From assembly GCA_021323355.1 (NCBI GenBank), contig JAJONK010000404.1, positions 1 to 6,633 of the forward strand: a stretch of DNA of 6,633 bases, given 5' to 3'. Below, in pieces: positions 1 through 5,073 of the stretch. Under the pieces are notes generated by a model. It was not told the origin of the DNA and made no database searches. It was given only the letters and a program-made list of their open reading frames with translations. Position 1 is the stretch's first letter, and every line of letters starts with the position of its first letter. The DNA is from Deltaproteobacteria bacterium. Lineage in GTDB: Bacteria; Desulfobacterota; Binatia; UBA9968. The translations under genes were made by a program, and so were the position numbers.

Positions 1-494
1 AGCCTTTGCTCGACCCTGTGAGCGGTGTCGCGCGGATGACCGCTAATCGGTCCGAGAACGATCTTCCCCCCGGACGAATGCTGGATCACACCCGGGGCCG
101 ACACCTGTGCGCCGATATAAACAACGCCGGCCAAAGTTCTTTCCGTGCCCCAAAATCCGGCTATCTTGTCGGGATTATCGATGCCATTTTGAAGCGAAAG
201 AATTGCCGTTTGTTTGCTGATCATCGGGGCCAGCGCCGCTGCCGCTTCAGTTGTATCGTAAGACTTGACGCAGAAGAGCACCAAATCCACCATGCCGGCA
301 TCGGCAGGCGAGTCGGTGAACAACCCATTTCGCACGTGCAGATCGCCATTGAAGCTTTCGATGCGCAATCCGTTGCGGCGCAATCCTGGCAGATGTCTTT
401 GTCTGGCAATGAATACGACATCATCGCCGGCAGCGGCAAGTTTCGCGCCGAAGTATCCGCCCACCGCTCCTGTGCCCATCACCGCGATTCGCAT
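1..494 (-). CDS. panE: 2-dehydropantoate 2-reductase (ketopantoate reductase) family, C-terminus off the window
   Basis: This is the PanE/ApbA family: NADPH-dependent cytoplasmic reductases that convert ketopantoate to pantoate in pantothenate/CoA synthesis. Reading from the ATG at 494, the frame stays open to base 1, giving 164 codons of a protein usually near 300 residues. The N-terminus is a Rossmann nucleotide-binding motif, GTGAVGGYFGAKLAAAG (residues 7-23), followed by a positively charged VVFIAR strand end typical of NADPH binding. The family landmarks VKSYDT (the catalytic-site Lys region) and LQNG (the conserved Asn) follow in the expected order. A weak AGGGA lies about 6 bases upstream of the ATG. 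The gene diverges from the rightward genes starting at 611. The family call is firm. The exact substrate is less so, because environmental bacteria often carry several PanE paralogues, some within catabolic clusters. The missing C-terminal helical domain cannot be assessed here. Confidence 0.92.
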   Translation of the reverse strand, partial: MRIAVMGTGAVGGYFGAKLAAAGDDVVFIARQRHLPGLRRNGLRIESFNGDLHVRNGLFTDSPADAGMVDLVLFCVKSYDTTEAAAALAPMISKQTAILSLQNGIDNPDKIAGFWGTERTLAGVVYIGAQVSAPGVIQHSSGGKIVLGPISGHPRDTAHRVEQR

Positions 495-610
495 GTTTGT
501 CCCTGGCGATGTTCGACTGTATTCTCGGCCCTAGCCGATGTCAATTTCACACCCGTCATAAAGCGCCGAGATTTACGCTTTAATTGTGAATGTGTTATGA
601 AAACTCTGCC

Positions 611-808
611 ATGGAAAAAATTGATCCGCAGCACGATCATTTGAAACTAGAGCAGTATTGTCCCGGGCAGCAAGTCATCTTTAGAGGAAACACCTATACT
701 ATTCAGCGGCGGACGACGCTTGCTTCGGGGGAAGCGGCCGTCGTGCTGCAAGGCGACAAGGAGCAGTTCGTGGTCGGCGCAAATCAGTTCTTTGCCGGAA
801 TAAGATAA
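611..808 (+). CDS. small hypothetical protein (65 aa)
   Basis: I do not recognise this protein. It is short, polar and soluble, with no membrane segment or signal peptide. The N-terminus is acidic and His-containing. The rest alternates hydrophobic residues with turns (PGQQVIFRGNTYTIQRR, then AAVVLQGDKEQFVVGANQF), as expected for a small beta-barrel of SH3 or KOW type; that fold is an inference from the pattern only. An in-frame ATG at 590 would add seven residues (MCYENSA), but neither start has a clear Shine-Dalgarno sequence. The ATG at 611 is preferred because its product begins with a more typical MEKI. A possible promoter (TTTACG at 572-577, 17 bases, TTATGA at 595-600) would leave almost no leader before 611. 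The gene lies 47 bases before the Pht5-like gene on the same strand and may share its transcript. Confidence 0.6.
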   Translation: MEKIDPQHDHLKLEQYCPGQQVIFRGNTYTIQRRTTLASGEAAVVLQGDKEQFVVGANQFFAGIR

Positions 809-844
809 TTCGGCGCGCAAAGTCAATCATTTATTTAGTGGAAT

Positions 845-849
845 AGGAG
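845..849 (+). promoter_or_regulatory. ribosome binding site for the Pht5-like gene
   Basis: AGGAG stands 6 bases before the ATG at 856. This good Shine-Dalgarno match at normal spacing fixes that start codon. Confidence 0.75.
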
Positions 850-855
850 AACAGC

Positions 856-1848
856 ATGGGAAAGATCCGTTTGACACTGGCCTGTTGGGACTACGATCGC
901 ACGCGCGCGCTACAAGACGGCAGAGTCGAAGTCGAAGGCATTGATTTGACCTATCTGCCATTGCGAGTGGAAGAGACCTTCTGGCGAATGCTGCGCTACG
1001 GGGAGTTCGATGCAGCGGAGATGTCGACCGGTTCTTACCTTATGTCGCGGGACAAAGGCGCGCCCAAGTTGATTGCGATCCCGGTCTTTCCGTCCAAGAC
1101 ATTCCGGCACTCCTGTATCTATATCAACACGGATTCCGGCATCAGAAAACCAGCCGATATGGCAGGTAAAAAAGTCGGAGTACCCGAATATCAGATCACC
1201 ATGGCTACCTGGGCGCGGGGTATTCTGCAGCATGAATACGGAGTTCCTCCGGAAAAGATGAAATGGTTTACCGGGGGTGAAGAGCACCCGGGTCGAGAGG
1301 ATAAGGTGAGGCATAACTTGCCGGCCAATATCGATATCCGACCGATTCCGGCGGGGAATACACTATCAGGCATGTTGGCAAACGGCGAGATCGATGCGAT
1401 GATCTCAGCGCATATGCCATCGCCGTTTGTTAGACGTCATCCCAAAGTGCAGCGGCTGATACCGAATTTTCGCGAGGTCGAGCAAGACTACTTCCGTCGC
1501 ACCAAGATCTTTCCTATCATGCACACCGTGGTAATTCGGGAGGAAGTTTACGAAAAAAATCCTTGGATCGCGCAGAGCCTCTTCAAGGCTTTCAACGAAT
1601 CCAAGAAGTTATGCCAGGAAAGCATGTACGAATTCTCCGCGCTCAAATATATGCTGGCGTGGTCCATCGATGAGATGGAAAAAGAGCGCGAGGTTCTCGG
1701 CGATGATCCCTGGGCGTACGGCTTGGAAGCGAATCGCCATATTCTAGAGACGCTTGTGCAGTACACTCACGAGCAAGGACTGATCAGCAAGCCTGTGGAT
1801 GTTGATTCGCTTTTTGCCCAAAGTACTCTGGAGGAATTTAAAATCTAG
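856..1848 (+). CDS. 4,5-dihydroxyphthalate decarboxylase (Pht5)-like / substrate-binding-fold protein
   Basis: This 330-residue protein belongs to the group annotated either as 4,5-dihydroxyphthalate decarboxylase or as ABC transporter substrate-binding protein. Family members share a type 2 periplasmic-binding-protein fold of two alpha/beta lobes, and the length matches the family. Recognisable family stretches are LACWDYDRTRALQDGRV (8-24), EGIDLTYLPL near 27-36, FDAAEMSTGSYLMSR near residue 52, AIPVFPSKTFRHSCIY near 74-89, a GKKVGVPEYQ lobe-crossover strand, and WFTGGEEHPGR. The N-terminus has no signal peptide or lipobox, so the protein should be cytoplasmic. That argues for an enzyme or intracellular binding role rather than a classical periplasmic receptor. 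In Pht5 the reaction is decarboxylation of 4,5-dihydroxyphthalate to protocatechuate. Many homologues have no known substrate, and no other phthalate genes are visible here, so the substrate is not claimed. It is probably co-transcribed with the gene at 1874. Confidence 0.85.
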   Translation: MGKIRLTLACWDYDRTRALQDGRVEVEGIDLTYLPLRVEETFWRMLRYGEFDAAEMSTGSYLMSRDKGAPKLIAIPVFPSKTFRHSCIYINTDSGIRKPADMAGKKVGVPEYQITMATWARGILQHEYGVPPEKMKWFTGGEEHPGREDKVRHNLPANIDIRPIPAGNTLSGMLANGEIDAMISAHMPSPFVRRHPKVQRLIPNFREVEQDYFRRTKIFPIMHTVVIREEVYEKNPWIAQSLFKAFNESKKLCQESMYEFSALKYMLAWSIDEMEKEREVLGDDPWAYGLEANRHILETLVQYTHEQGLISKPVDVDSLFAQSTLEEFKI

Positions 1849-1873
1849 CGAGCCGCAGAACGGCGACGACTAT

Positions 1874-2392
1874 ATGGCCGACGAAAAGAACGAGACCCTT
1901 GAAGAAAGCAAATGGTGGATCGATCGAGGCCCGGTTAAGGAACGCGAAAAGCCGCTAGCTCCCGTCGCCGGGATTATCGAGAAGTGGGCCTACGAACTGC
2001 TCAGGGGTTACAATCAGGATCAGGCGGCGAAGAACCTCGTCGATATCAATGCGCGACTGCTCAAGGAACTGACGGTCCGGCCTGGAGAATGGGGCTACTT
2101 TTCGATGGACGTCGGAACCTATCCGCCGGAGAAGTTGGCCAAAATCAAAACCGGCTTGCCGTTACCTTCCGGGGCCCGGGGGCTGATCGTTGACGCCGGT
2201 TATTCTGTGCGGGTTGTCATCACCGGCGAACCCGTTGGCGAGCGTTATGTGGATATCAATTTCACCGATGCGCCGGCACTGGATTATTGGGTCGATGGAC
2301 AATTGGTCCGAGAGCGGGTTTTCTCAAATGTTGGCGAGGCGCTCAAGAGAATTCGAGCCGAATTGCCCAACTACCTCAAGAAATCTGAATAG
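1874..2392 (+). CDS. hypothetical protein (172 aa) downstream of the Pht5-like gene
   Basis: I cannot assign this protein to a family. It is soluble, with no signal peptide or membrane helix. The N-terminus is charged and tryptophan-rich (ESKWWIDRGPVKER). A helical middle follows (IEKWAYELLRGYNQDQAAKN). The C-terminal half is strand-rich, with the motifs RPGEWGYFSMDVGTYPPEKL and FTDAPALDYWVDGQ. The tail is a charged amphipathic helix ending in KKSE. The ATG at 1874 lies 25 bases after the stop of the Pht5-like gene, and the intervening GGCGACG is only a weak ribosome binding site. The frame is open further upstream, back to an ATG at 1799 inside the previous gene, but that would need a 50-base overlap and is unlikely. 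Codon use looks like that of its neighbours. Tight spacing suggests the two gene products act together, possibly as an accessory or second subunit; this is inference. Confidence 0.8.
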   Translation: MADEKNETLEESKWWIDRGPVKEREKPLAPVAGIIEKWAYELLRGYNQDQAAKNLVDINARLLKELTVRPGEWGYFSMDVGTYPPEKLAKIKTGLPLPSGARGLIVDAGYSVRVVITGEPVGERYVDINFTDAPALDYWVDGQLVRERVFSNVGEALKRIRAELPNYLKKSE

Positions 2393-2402
2393 ACTAGCGC
2401 CG

Positions 2403-2430
2403 TCAGAAAAGCTGTCAGCTGGGATTCTGA
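2403..2430. terminator. candidate hairpin terminator between convergent genes
   Basis: TCAGAA (2403-2408) pairs with TTCTGA (2425-2430). Inside lies a second perfect stem, AGCT-GTC-AGCT (2410-2420), separated by a one-base bulge on one side and four bases on the other. The structure starts 10 bases after the stop of the rightward gene. It faces the end of the leftward riboflavin gene, which is where a terminator is expected. There is no strong T-tract, only CTCTTTC downstream, so intrinsic termination is uncertain. Confidence 0.35.
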
Positions 2431-2518
2431 AACTCTTTCGCCATTAGCCGCGGGCCGGCAGTTCGACAGGCAATTCCTTTTTCCCGATAATTGAGCGAAG
2501 CGTTCAAGAGTCCGGACT

Positions 2519-3139
2519 TTAAGCGTTCCTAATTTTGGTTCGTTTTTGCTTGGCGGCTTCACGCAGCGGGTTGTCGCGCGGGATTGGCATGAGCGATGTC
2601 ACTTCGAGCCCGTATCCGCGGAGCCCGACCAGGTGCTTCTTGTTATTGGTAAGTAGCCGCATCTTACGCACGCCCAAGTCGCGCAGTATCTGCGCGCCAA
2701 TCCCGTATTCTTTGAAGTCCGCGCGATAGATAAATGAAAGATTGATATTCTTTTGTTGCTTACCCTGAACTGTGGGGTATGTAACCATTGCCGGACTTAA
2801 GCCTTTGTGCTCAGGTTGCAAATAGAGGATCACGCCCTTGCCTTCTCTGGCGATGATTTCCATTGAACTCTGAATGACCCTGCCCGTGTTGAGCAGCTCG
2901 AAGCCGAAAACATCGCCCGGGACGTATTTCGTGTGAACTCGCACTAAAGTTTCTTCTTTCGGAGAAATATGGCCTTTAATCAATGCAAGGTGCTCACTTT
3001 GATCGACGTGAGTATTATAAACGATCGCCTGAAACTGCCCGCCCACGCGCGTCGGCAGTGGCGCACTGGCCGCCTGATAAACTAAGGAATCGTAGTTAAG
3101 TCGATATTGGATCAGGTCGGCAATTGTCACTACTTTCAA
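2519..3139 (-). CDS. GTP cyclohydrolase II-like domain, C-terminal half of a frameshifted RibBA/RibBX protein
   Basis: This is the second half of a RibBA-type protein. It is cut from the RibB half by a frameshift near 3158. The frame is readable from about 3157 (FARKHKLKVVTIADLI, the normal linker after RibB); the given start is the first TTG, which has no ribosome binding site. The N-terminal beta strands and the C-terminal part (YGIGAQIL at 145-152, then MRLLTNNKKH and GYGLEV) match GTP cyclohydrolase II. The active site does not. Where E. coli RibA has its three zinc cysteines (SEC...RCDCG), this protein has TKY (Tyr72) and LLNTG (Leu83, Thr85). The HRQEGR segment is LQPEHK, and the proposed nucleophile Arg of the DxR motif is Lys143, though Asp141 is kept. 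GTP ring opening to the pyrimidine precursor of riboflavin is therefore unlikely. RibB proteins with an inactive GCHII-like tail ('RibBX') are known in Proteobacteria, and this fits them. It could instead be a decaying pseudogene. Confidence 0.82.
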   Translation of the reverse strand: MKVVTIADLIQYRLNYDSLVYQAASAPLPTRVGGQFQAIVYNTHVDQSEHLALIKGHISPKEETLVRVHTKYVPGDVFGFELLNTGRVIQSSMEIIAREGKGVILYLQPEHKGLSPAMVTYPTVQGKQQKNINLSFIYRADFKEYGIGAQILRDLGVRKMRLLTNNKKHLVGLRGYGLEVTSLMPIPRDNPLREAAKQKRTKIRNA

Positions 3140-3731
3140 CTTGTGCTTGCGCGCGAACCATCAGATCCGGTTGGCGCGCCATCGTACCGTCATCTTTCAT
3201 AATTTCGCAGATGACTCCAGCGGGCTTAAGACCGGCTAAACGCGCCAAATCAACCGAGCCCTCAGTCTGACCTGCTCGTACCAGAACGCCACCGTTGCGC
3301 GCGCGCAAAGGAAAAATATGTCCCGGCGTAACTAGATCTTGAGGCTTGGCATCGTCTTCGATGGCGTCAAGGATGGTCTTGGCCCGGTCAGCCGCCGATA
3401 TTCCGGTGGTGATACCGAGCACGGAGTCGATGGAAACCGTAAAGGCCGTGCCGAACGGAGAGGTATTTTCCGATACCATCATGGAAAGATTCAACAATCT
3501 CACCCTTTCCTCAGTTAGGGTGAGACAAATCAGGCCTCGGCCGTGAGTTGCCATGAAATTTATTGCCTGGGGAGTGACTTTTTCCGCCGCCATGCACAAG
3601 TCACCTTCATTCTCGCGATCTTTGTCATCCATAAGGATGACCATCTTCCCACGGCGAATGTCATCAATCGCTTCTTCAATAGTAGCCAGAGGCATAGTGA
3701 CTGACTTTAGCATCTTGCCTGGCTTGGTCAA
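3096..3731 (-). CDS. ribB: 3,4-dihydroxy-2-butanone 4-phosphate synthase (RibB domain of a RibBA-type gene)
   Basis: RibB converts ribulose 5-phosphate to 3,4-dihydroxy-2-butanone 4-phosphate plus formate, which supplies the four-carbon unit of riboflavin. The synthase domain is complete. It shows the acidic metal/substrate loop DDKDRENEGDL (35-45), HGRGLIC (63-69), TAFTVSID (95-102), GISAADRAKTI (110-120), PGHIFPLRA (136-144), CEI (175-177) and DDGTMAR (180-186). The TTG at 3731 is chosen as start because a perfect AGGAGG stands 5 bases upstream; internal ATGs at 3713 and 3695 lack this. The usual GHTEA metal-site His is Gln155 here (GQTEG); I think this variant occurs in other RibBA proteins, but could not check. 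After Met191 the frame continues into nonsense (VRAQAQVESSDNCRPDPIST) and stops at 3096, because one base is extra or two are missing before the linker. The intact protein would be about 403 residues, normal for RibBA. No FMN riboswitch is visible upstream. Confidence 0.9.
   Translation of the reverse strand: MTKPGKMLKSVTMPLATIEEAIDDIRRGKMVILMDDKDRENEGDLCMAAEKVTPQAINFMATHGRGLICLTLTEERVRLLNLSMMVSENTSPFGTAFTVSIDSVLGITTGISAADRAKTILDAIEDDAKPQDLVTPGHIFPLRARNGGVLVRAGQTEGSVDLARLAGLKPAGVICEIMKDDGTMARQPDLMVRAQAQVESSDNCRPDPIST
3155..3161 (-). other. frameshift site between the RibB and GCHII-like halves
   Basis: On the minus strand the reading is CTG-ATG-G-TTC-GCG-CGC. Up to ATG (Met191) the RibB frame is correct. 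From TTC (3157-3155) onward the sequence reads FARKHKLKVVTIADLI, the expected RibBA linker, in the next frame. The lone G (base 3158 on the plus strand) is either one extra base or the remnant of a codon that lost two. Two residues normally separate PDL from this linker, as in Bacillus RibA (PDLVEIAKKH), which favours a two-base loss. No stop or slippery sequence typical of programmed +1 shifting is present. Confidence 0.85.
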
Positions 3732-3736
3732 ACAGT

Positions 3737-3742
3737 CCTCCT
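3737..3742 (-). promoter_or_regulatory. ribosome binding site deciding the TTG start of ribB
   Basis: Read on the minus strand this is a perfect AGGAGG, followed by ACTGT and then TTG at 3731-3729. The strength and 5-base spacing make the rare TTG the best start for the RibB domain. Confidence 0.8.
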
Positions 3743-3921
3743 GCTACCGCGACTCTTGGTGTTCGTCTGATCGTAAGAGCAATTCTTTGGCTAAAGGGTT
3801 GAACGTGCACCTGAGCAATAATGCGAACCTGTTGTGTCGAAAAAGGCATTGAGGCACTGTTGACTTTCATTCGATGAATGTTAGCGTAGGGATGGTAAAT
3901 AGCTTGAAAACCACCTATGAC

Positions 3922-4260
3922 ATGAAAAAAAGCCTCATGGTTTCGGCGATCCTGATATTTTTCACGTTCGGCGCCTTTGCCATGAGCCTCGCGTACGAGC
4001 CTGCTTCGGAAGGGCTGTTATACACCACCGCCTCGTCCGATCACGCCTCCGGCGACGGTTTATTTGGATCCGACACATTTGCCCAGAGACTGGCAGTCAT
4101 CTGTCTGAGCGGTGATGTTCCGCGATCCGCGCAGCCGAACTTTCAAACTTATAGGATCAATTACGTCCGGGTTGTCGATCCAGTTAAGCTGGCCTTTTTC
4201 TTAAAGAACCACGTGCCCAAGGTTTCCCTTCAGATTCTCCAGTCAGTGCTGTTGATTTGA
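3922..4260 (+). CDS. small predicted secreted protein of unknown function (112 aa)
   Basis: I do not recognise this protein. From the ATG at 3922 it begins with a classic Sec signal peptide. This has a KK n-region, a hydrophobic core of about 15-18 residues (LMVSAILIFFTFGAF), and plausible signal peptidase I sites after AFA (residue 20) or SLA (residue 24). The mature part is about 90 residues, polar and Gly/Ser-rich at first, then more basic and hydrophobic, ending in LQSVLLI. It has one cysteine, no lipobox and no further obvious membrane segment. In-frame ATGs at 3874 and 3892 would place extra residues before the signal, so 3922 is preferred, although no start has a good ribosome binding site. 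The gene diverges from ribB across about 190 bases. Codon choice looks coding over most of its length, but the weak start makes it only moderately likely to be real. Confidence 0.5.
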   Translation: MKKSLMVSAILIFFTFGAFAMSLAYEPASEGLLYTTASSDHASGDGLFGSDTFAQRLAVICLSGDVPRSAQPNFQTYRINYVRVVDPVKLAFFLKNHVPKVSLQILQSVLLI

Positions 4261-4342
4261 TTTTTCTCGATAACTGTCGGCTTCGCTCGTTTTAGCCCCG
4301 CTCCGGTGGTGCTATTCAGGGCGTTGAAGTTCTTGCAGTATC

Positions 4343-4372
4343 CGTCTGCTGTCAGACGCAGGCGTGATCGCC
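4343..4372. other. two adjacent small hairpins before the gene at 4409
   Basis: CGTCTG-CTGT-CAGACG (4343-4358) is a perfect 6-bp stem with a 4-base loop. GGCG-TGAT-CGCC (4361-4372) is a perfect 4-bp stem with a 4-base loop, two bases later. They lie in the 148-base gap (4261-4408) between the secreted-protein gene and the gene at 4409, with no T-tract after either. They may be a leader structure or a weak terminator of the upstream gene; the rest of the gap shows nothing recognisable. Confidence 0.3.
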
Positions 4373-4397
4373 ACGAACACTGTTTCTATTGAAGAAT

Positions 4398-4402
4398 GGA
4401 GG
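4398..4402 (+). promoter_or_regulatory. ribosome binding site deciding the GTG start at 4409
   Basis: GGAGG followed by six bases (TTTTCC) and GTG at 4409. An upstream in-frame GTG at 4364 has no comparable site, so the shorter form is favoured. Confidence 0.75.
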
Positions 4403-4408
4403 TTTTCC

Positions 4409-4867
4409 GTGATTGCGAAAAAACGATTCGAAGCACAGGTTTCGAATAATCATAGCCAAGGTCGGTCGCCTTTTTGGGCCAAGAGCCCTGGACATGCCAA
4501 TGCCGCGTCTGAGGAAAAGGCATTTGCTGTTTTTCAATCTGACATTCTCATTCCTGAGCAGTTTCTTGCGACTTATCAAAGAACCTTCCGGCTGGATCCT
4601 GAGAAGGTGCTGATGCTGGCGGTTTTGCAGGACGCTGTTACTTGCTTTCAGGAGAATATTGCAGCAACGTGCAAGAGAAAGCGGGCGCTTTATCAAGAGG
4701 CCGAGGAGTGGTTTGACGCCGAGGACAAATCCTACCTTTTCTCGTTCGAGAACATTTGCGAGGCCCTCGGCTTCGATGTCAGCTACTTGCGGCAGGGGTT
4801 ATTGCGCTGGAAGGAACAGGCGGCGGAAAGACAAAGTCGCCAACCGGTAACGCGCGCCGCCGGCTAG
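4409..4867 (+). CDS. hypothetical protein (152 aa) with helical C-terminal region
   Basis: Its function is unknown. From the GTG at 4409 the first 40 or so residues are basic, polar and probably disordered (KKRFEAQVSNNHSQGRSPFW). The next part is helical, with LDPEKVLMLAVLQDAVTCFQ near 70-90. It ends in a dense aromatic-acidic block, EAEEWFDAEDKSYLFSFENI, followed by CEALGFDVSYLRQGLLRWKE. This last stretch reads as helix-turn-helix in outline (ALGFDVSYLRQGL). I associate this EAEEW...FSFENICEALGFD...LRRGL pattern with small hypothetical proteins of deltaproteobacteria-like genomes, from memory and unverified. No signal peptide or membrane helix is present, so the protein is cytoplasmic. DNA binding is possible given the basic N-terminus and the turn, but this is a guess. 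A longer form starting at the GTG at 4364 would add 15 residues. It stands alone, with 206 bases before the next gene. Confidence 0.8.
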   Translation: MIAKKRFEAQVSNNHSQGRSPFWAKSPGHANAASEEKAFAVFQSDILIPEQFLATYQRTFRLDPEKVLMLAVLQDAVTCFQENIAATCKRKRALYQEAEEWFDAEDKSYLFSFENICEALGFDVSYLRQGLLRWKEQAAERQSRQPVTRAAG

Positions 4868-4917
4868 CAAATGTCAGGTCGAGCGGTTGCTTGGAGATCG
4901 CTGATTCGCGGGTGTGA

Positions 4918-4930
4918 GCCGCCAGGCGGC
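4918..4930. repeat. short GC-rich inverted repeat
   Basis: GCCGC-CAG-GCGGC forms a 5-bp stem with a 3-base loop, about 50 bases after the stop at 4867. It could be part of a transcription end, but no T-tract follows. The rest of the gap from 4868 to 5073 shows only the ribosome binding site (GAGGA, 5059-5063) of the next gene. Confidence 0.25.
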
Positions 4931-5073
4931 GATCGTCGCTACAGAACATCCGCGGAAAAGACCGGCCGCGCGAGAAACCGCCGGACAGCGTCAAGGCGCA
5001 AATCATCGTCGGGCTTACTCATCTTCTAAACTGCTAGCGCATCAAATCGTCCGTCGTTGAGGAACCAAGCCAT

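Noticed and set aside
6..644. Plus-strand 212-codon frame over the ketopantoate reductase
   Set aside because: It is the antisense of a clear PanE-family gene, is rich in Arg, His and Cys without motifs, and overlaps the next gene.
2498..2528. Direct repeat AAGCGTTC (2498-2505 and 2521-2528) flanking the palindrome AGTCCGGACT
   Set aside because: The repeats are 8 bases only, one copy overlaps the end of the riboflavin gene, and the palindrome has no loop; chance is adequate and there is no link to a mobile element.
3137..3139. TTG at 3139 as the start of an independent GCHII protein
   Set aside because: No Shine-Dalgarno precedes it, and it falls inside the conserved linker (KHKLKVV), which should not be a natural N-terminus.
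3096..3161. Programmed +1 frameshifting to join the RibB and GCHII-like halves
   Set aside because: There is no slow or stop codon in the RibB frame at the junction, no recognised slippery sequence and no upstream stimulatory ribosome-binding-like motif. A simple indel explains it better.
3676..3870. Minus-strand 64-codon frame overlapping the ribB start
   Set aside because: It has no family resemblance, overlaps the ribB start in another frame, and contains the ribB ribosome binding site; it is most likely chance.
3732..3870. FMN riboswitch upstream of ribB
   Set aside because: I looked for the conserved RFN blocks (AGGG... and ACCGGCGG-like) on the minus strand and saw none.
4871..5028. 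Short Arg/Ser-rich plus-strand frame between the genes at 4409 and 5074
   Set aside because: It has biased, low-complexity composition, no ribosome binding site and no motif.
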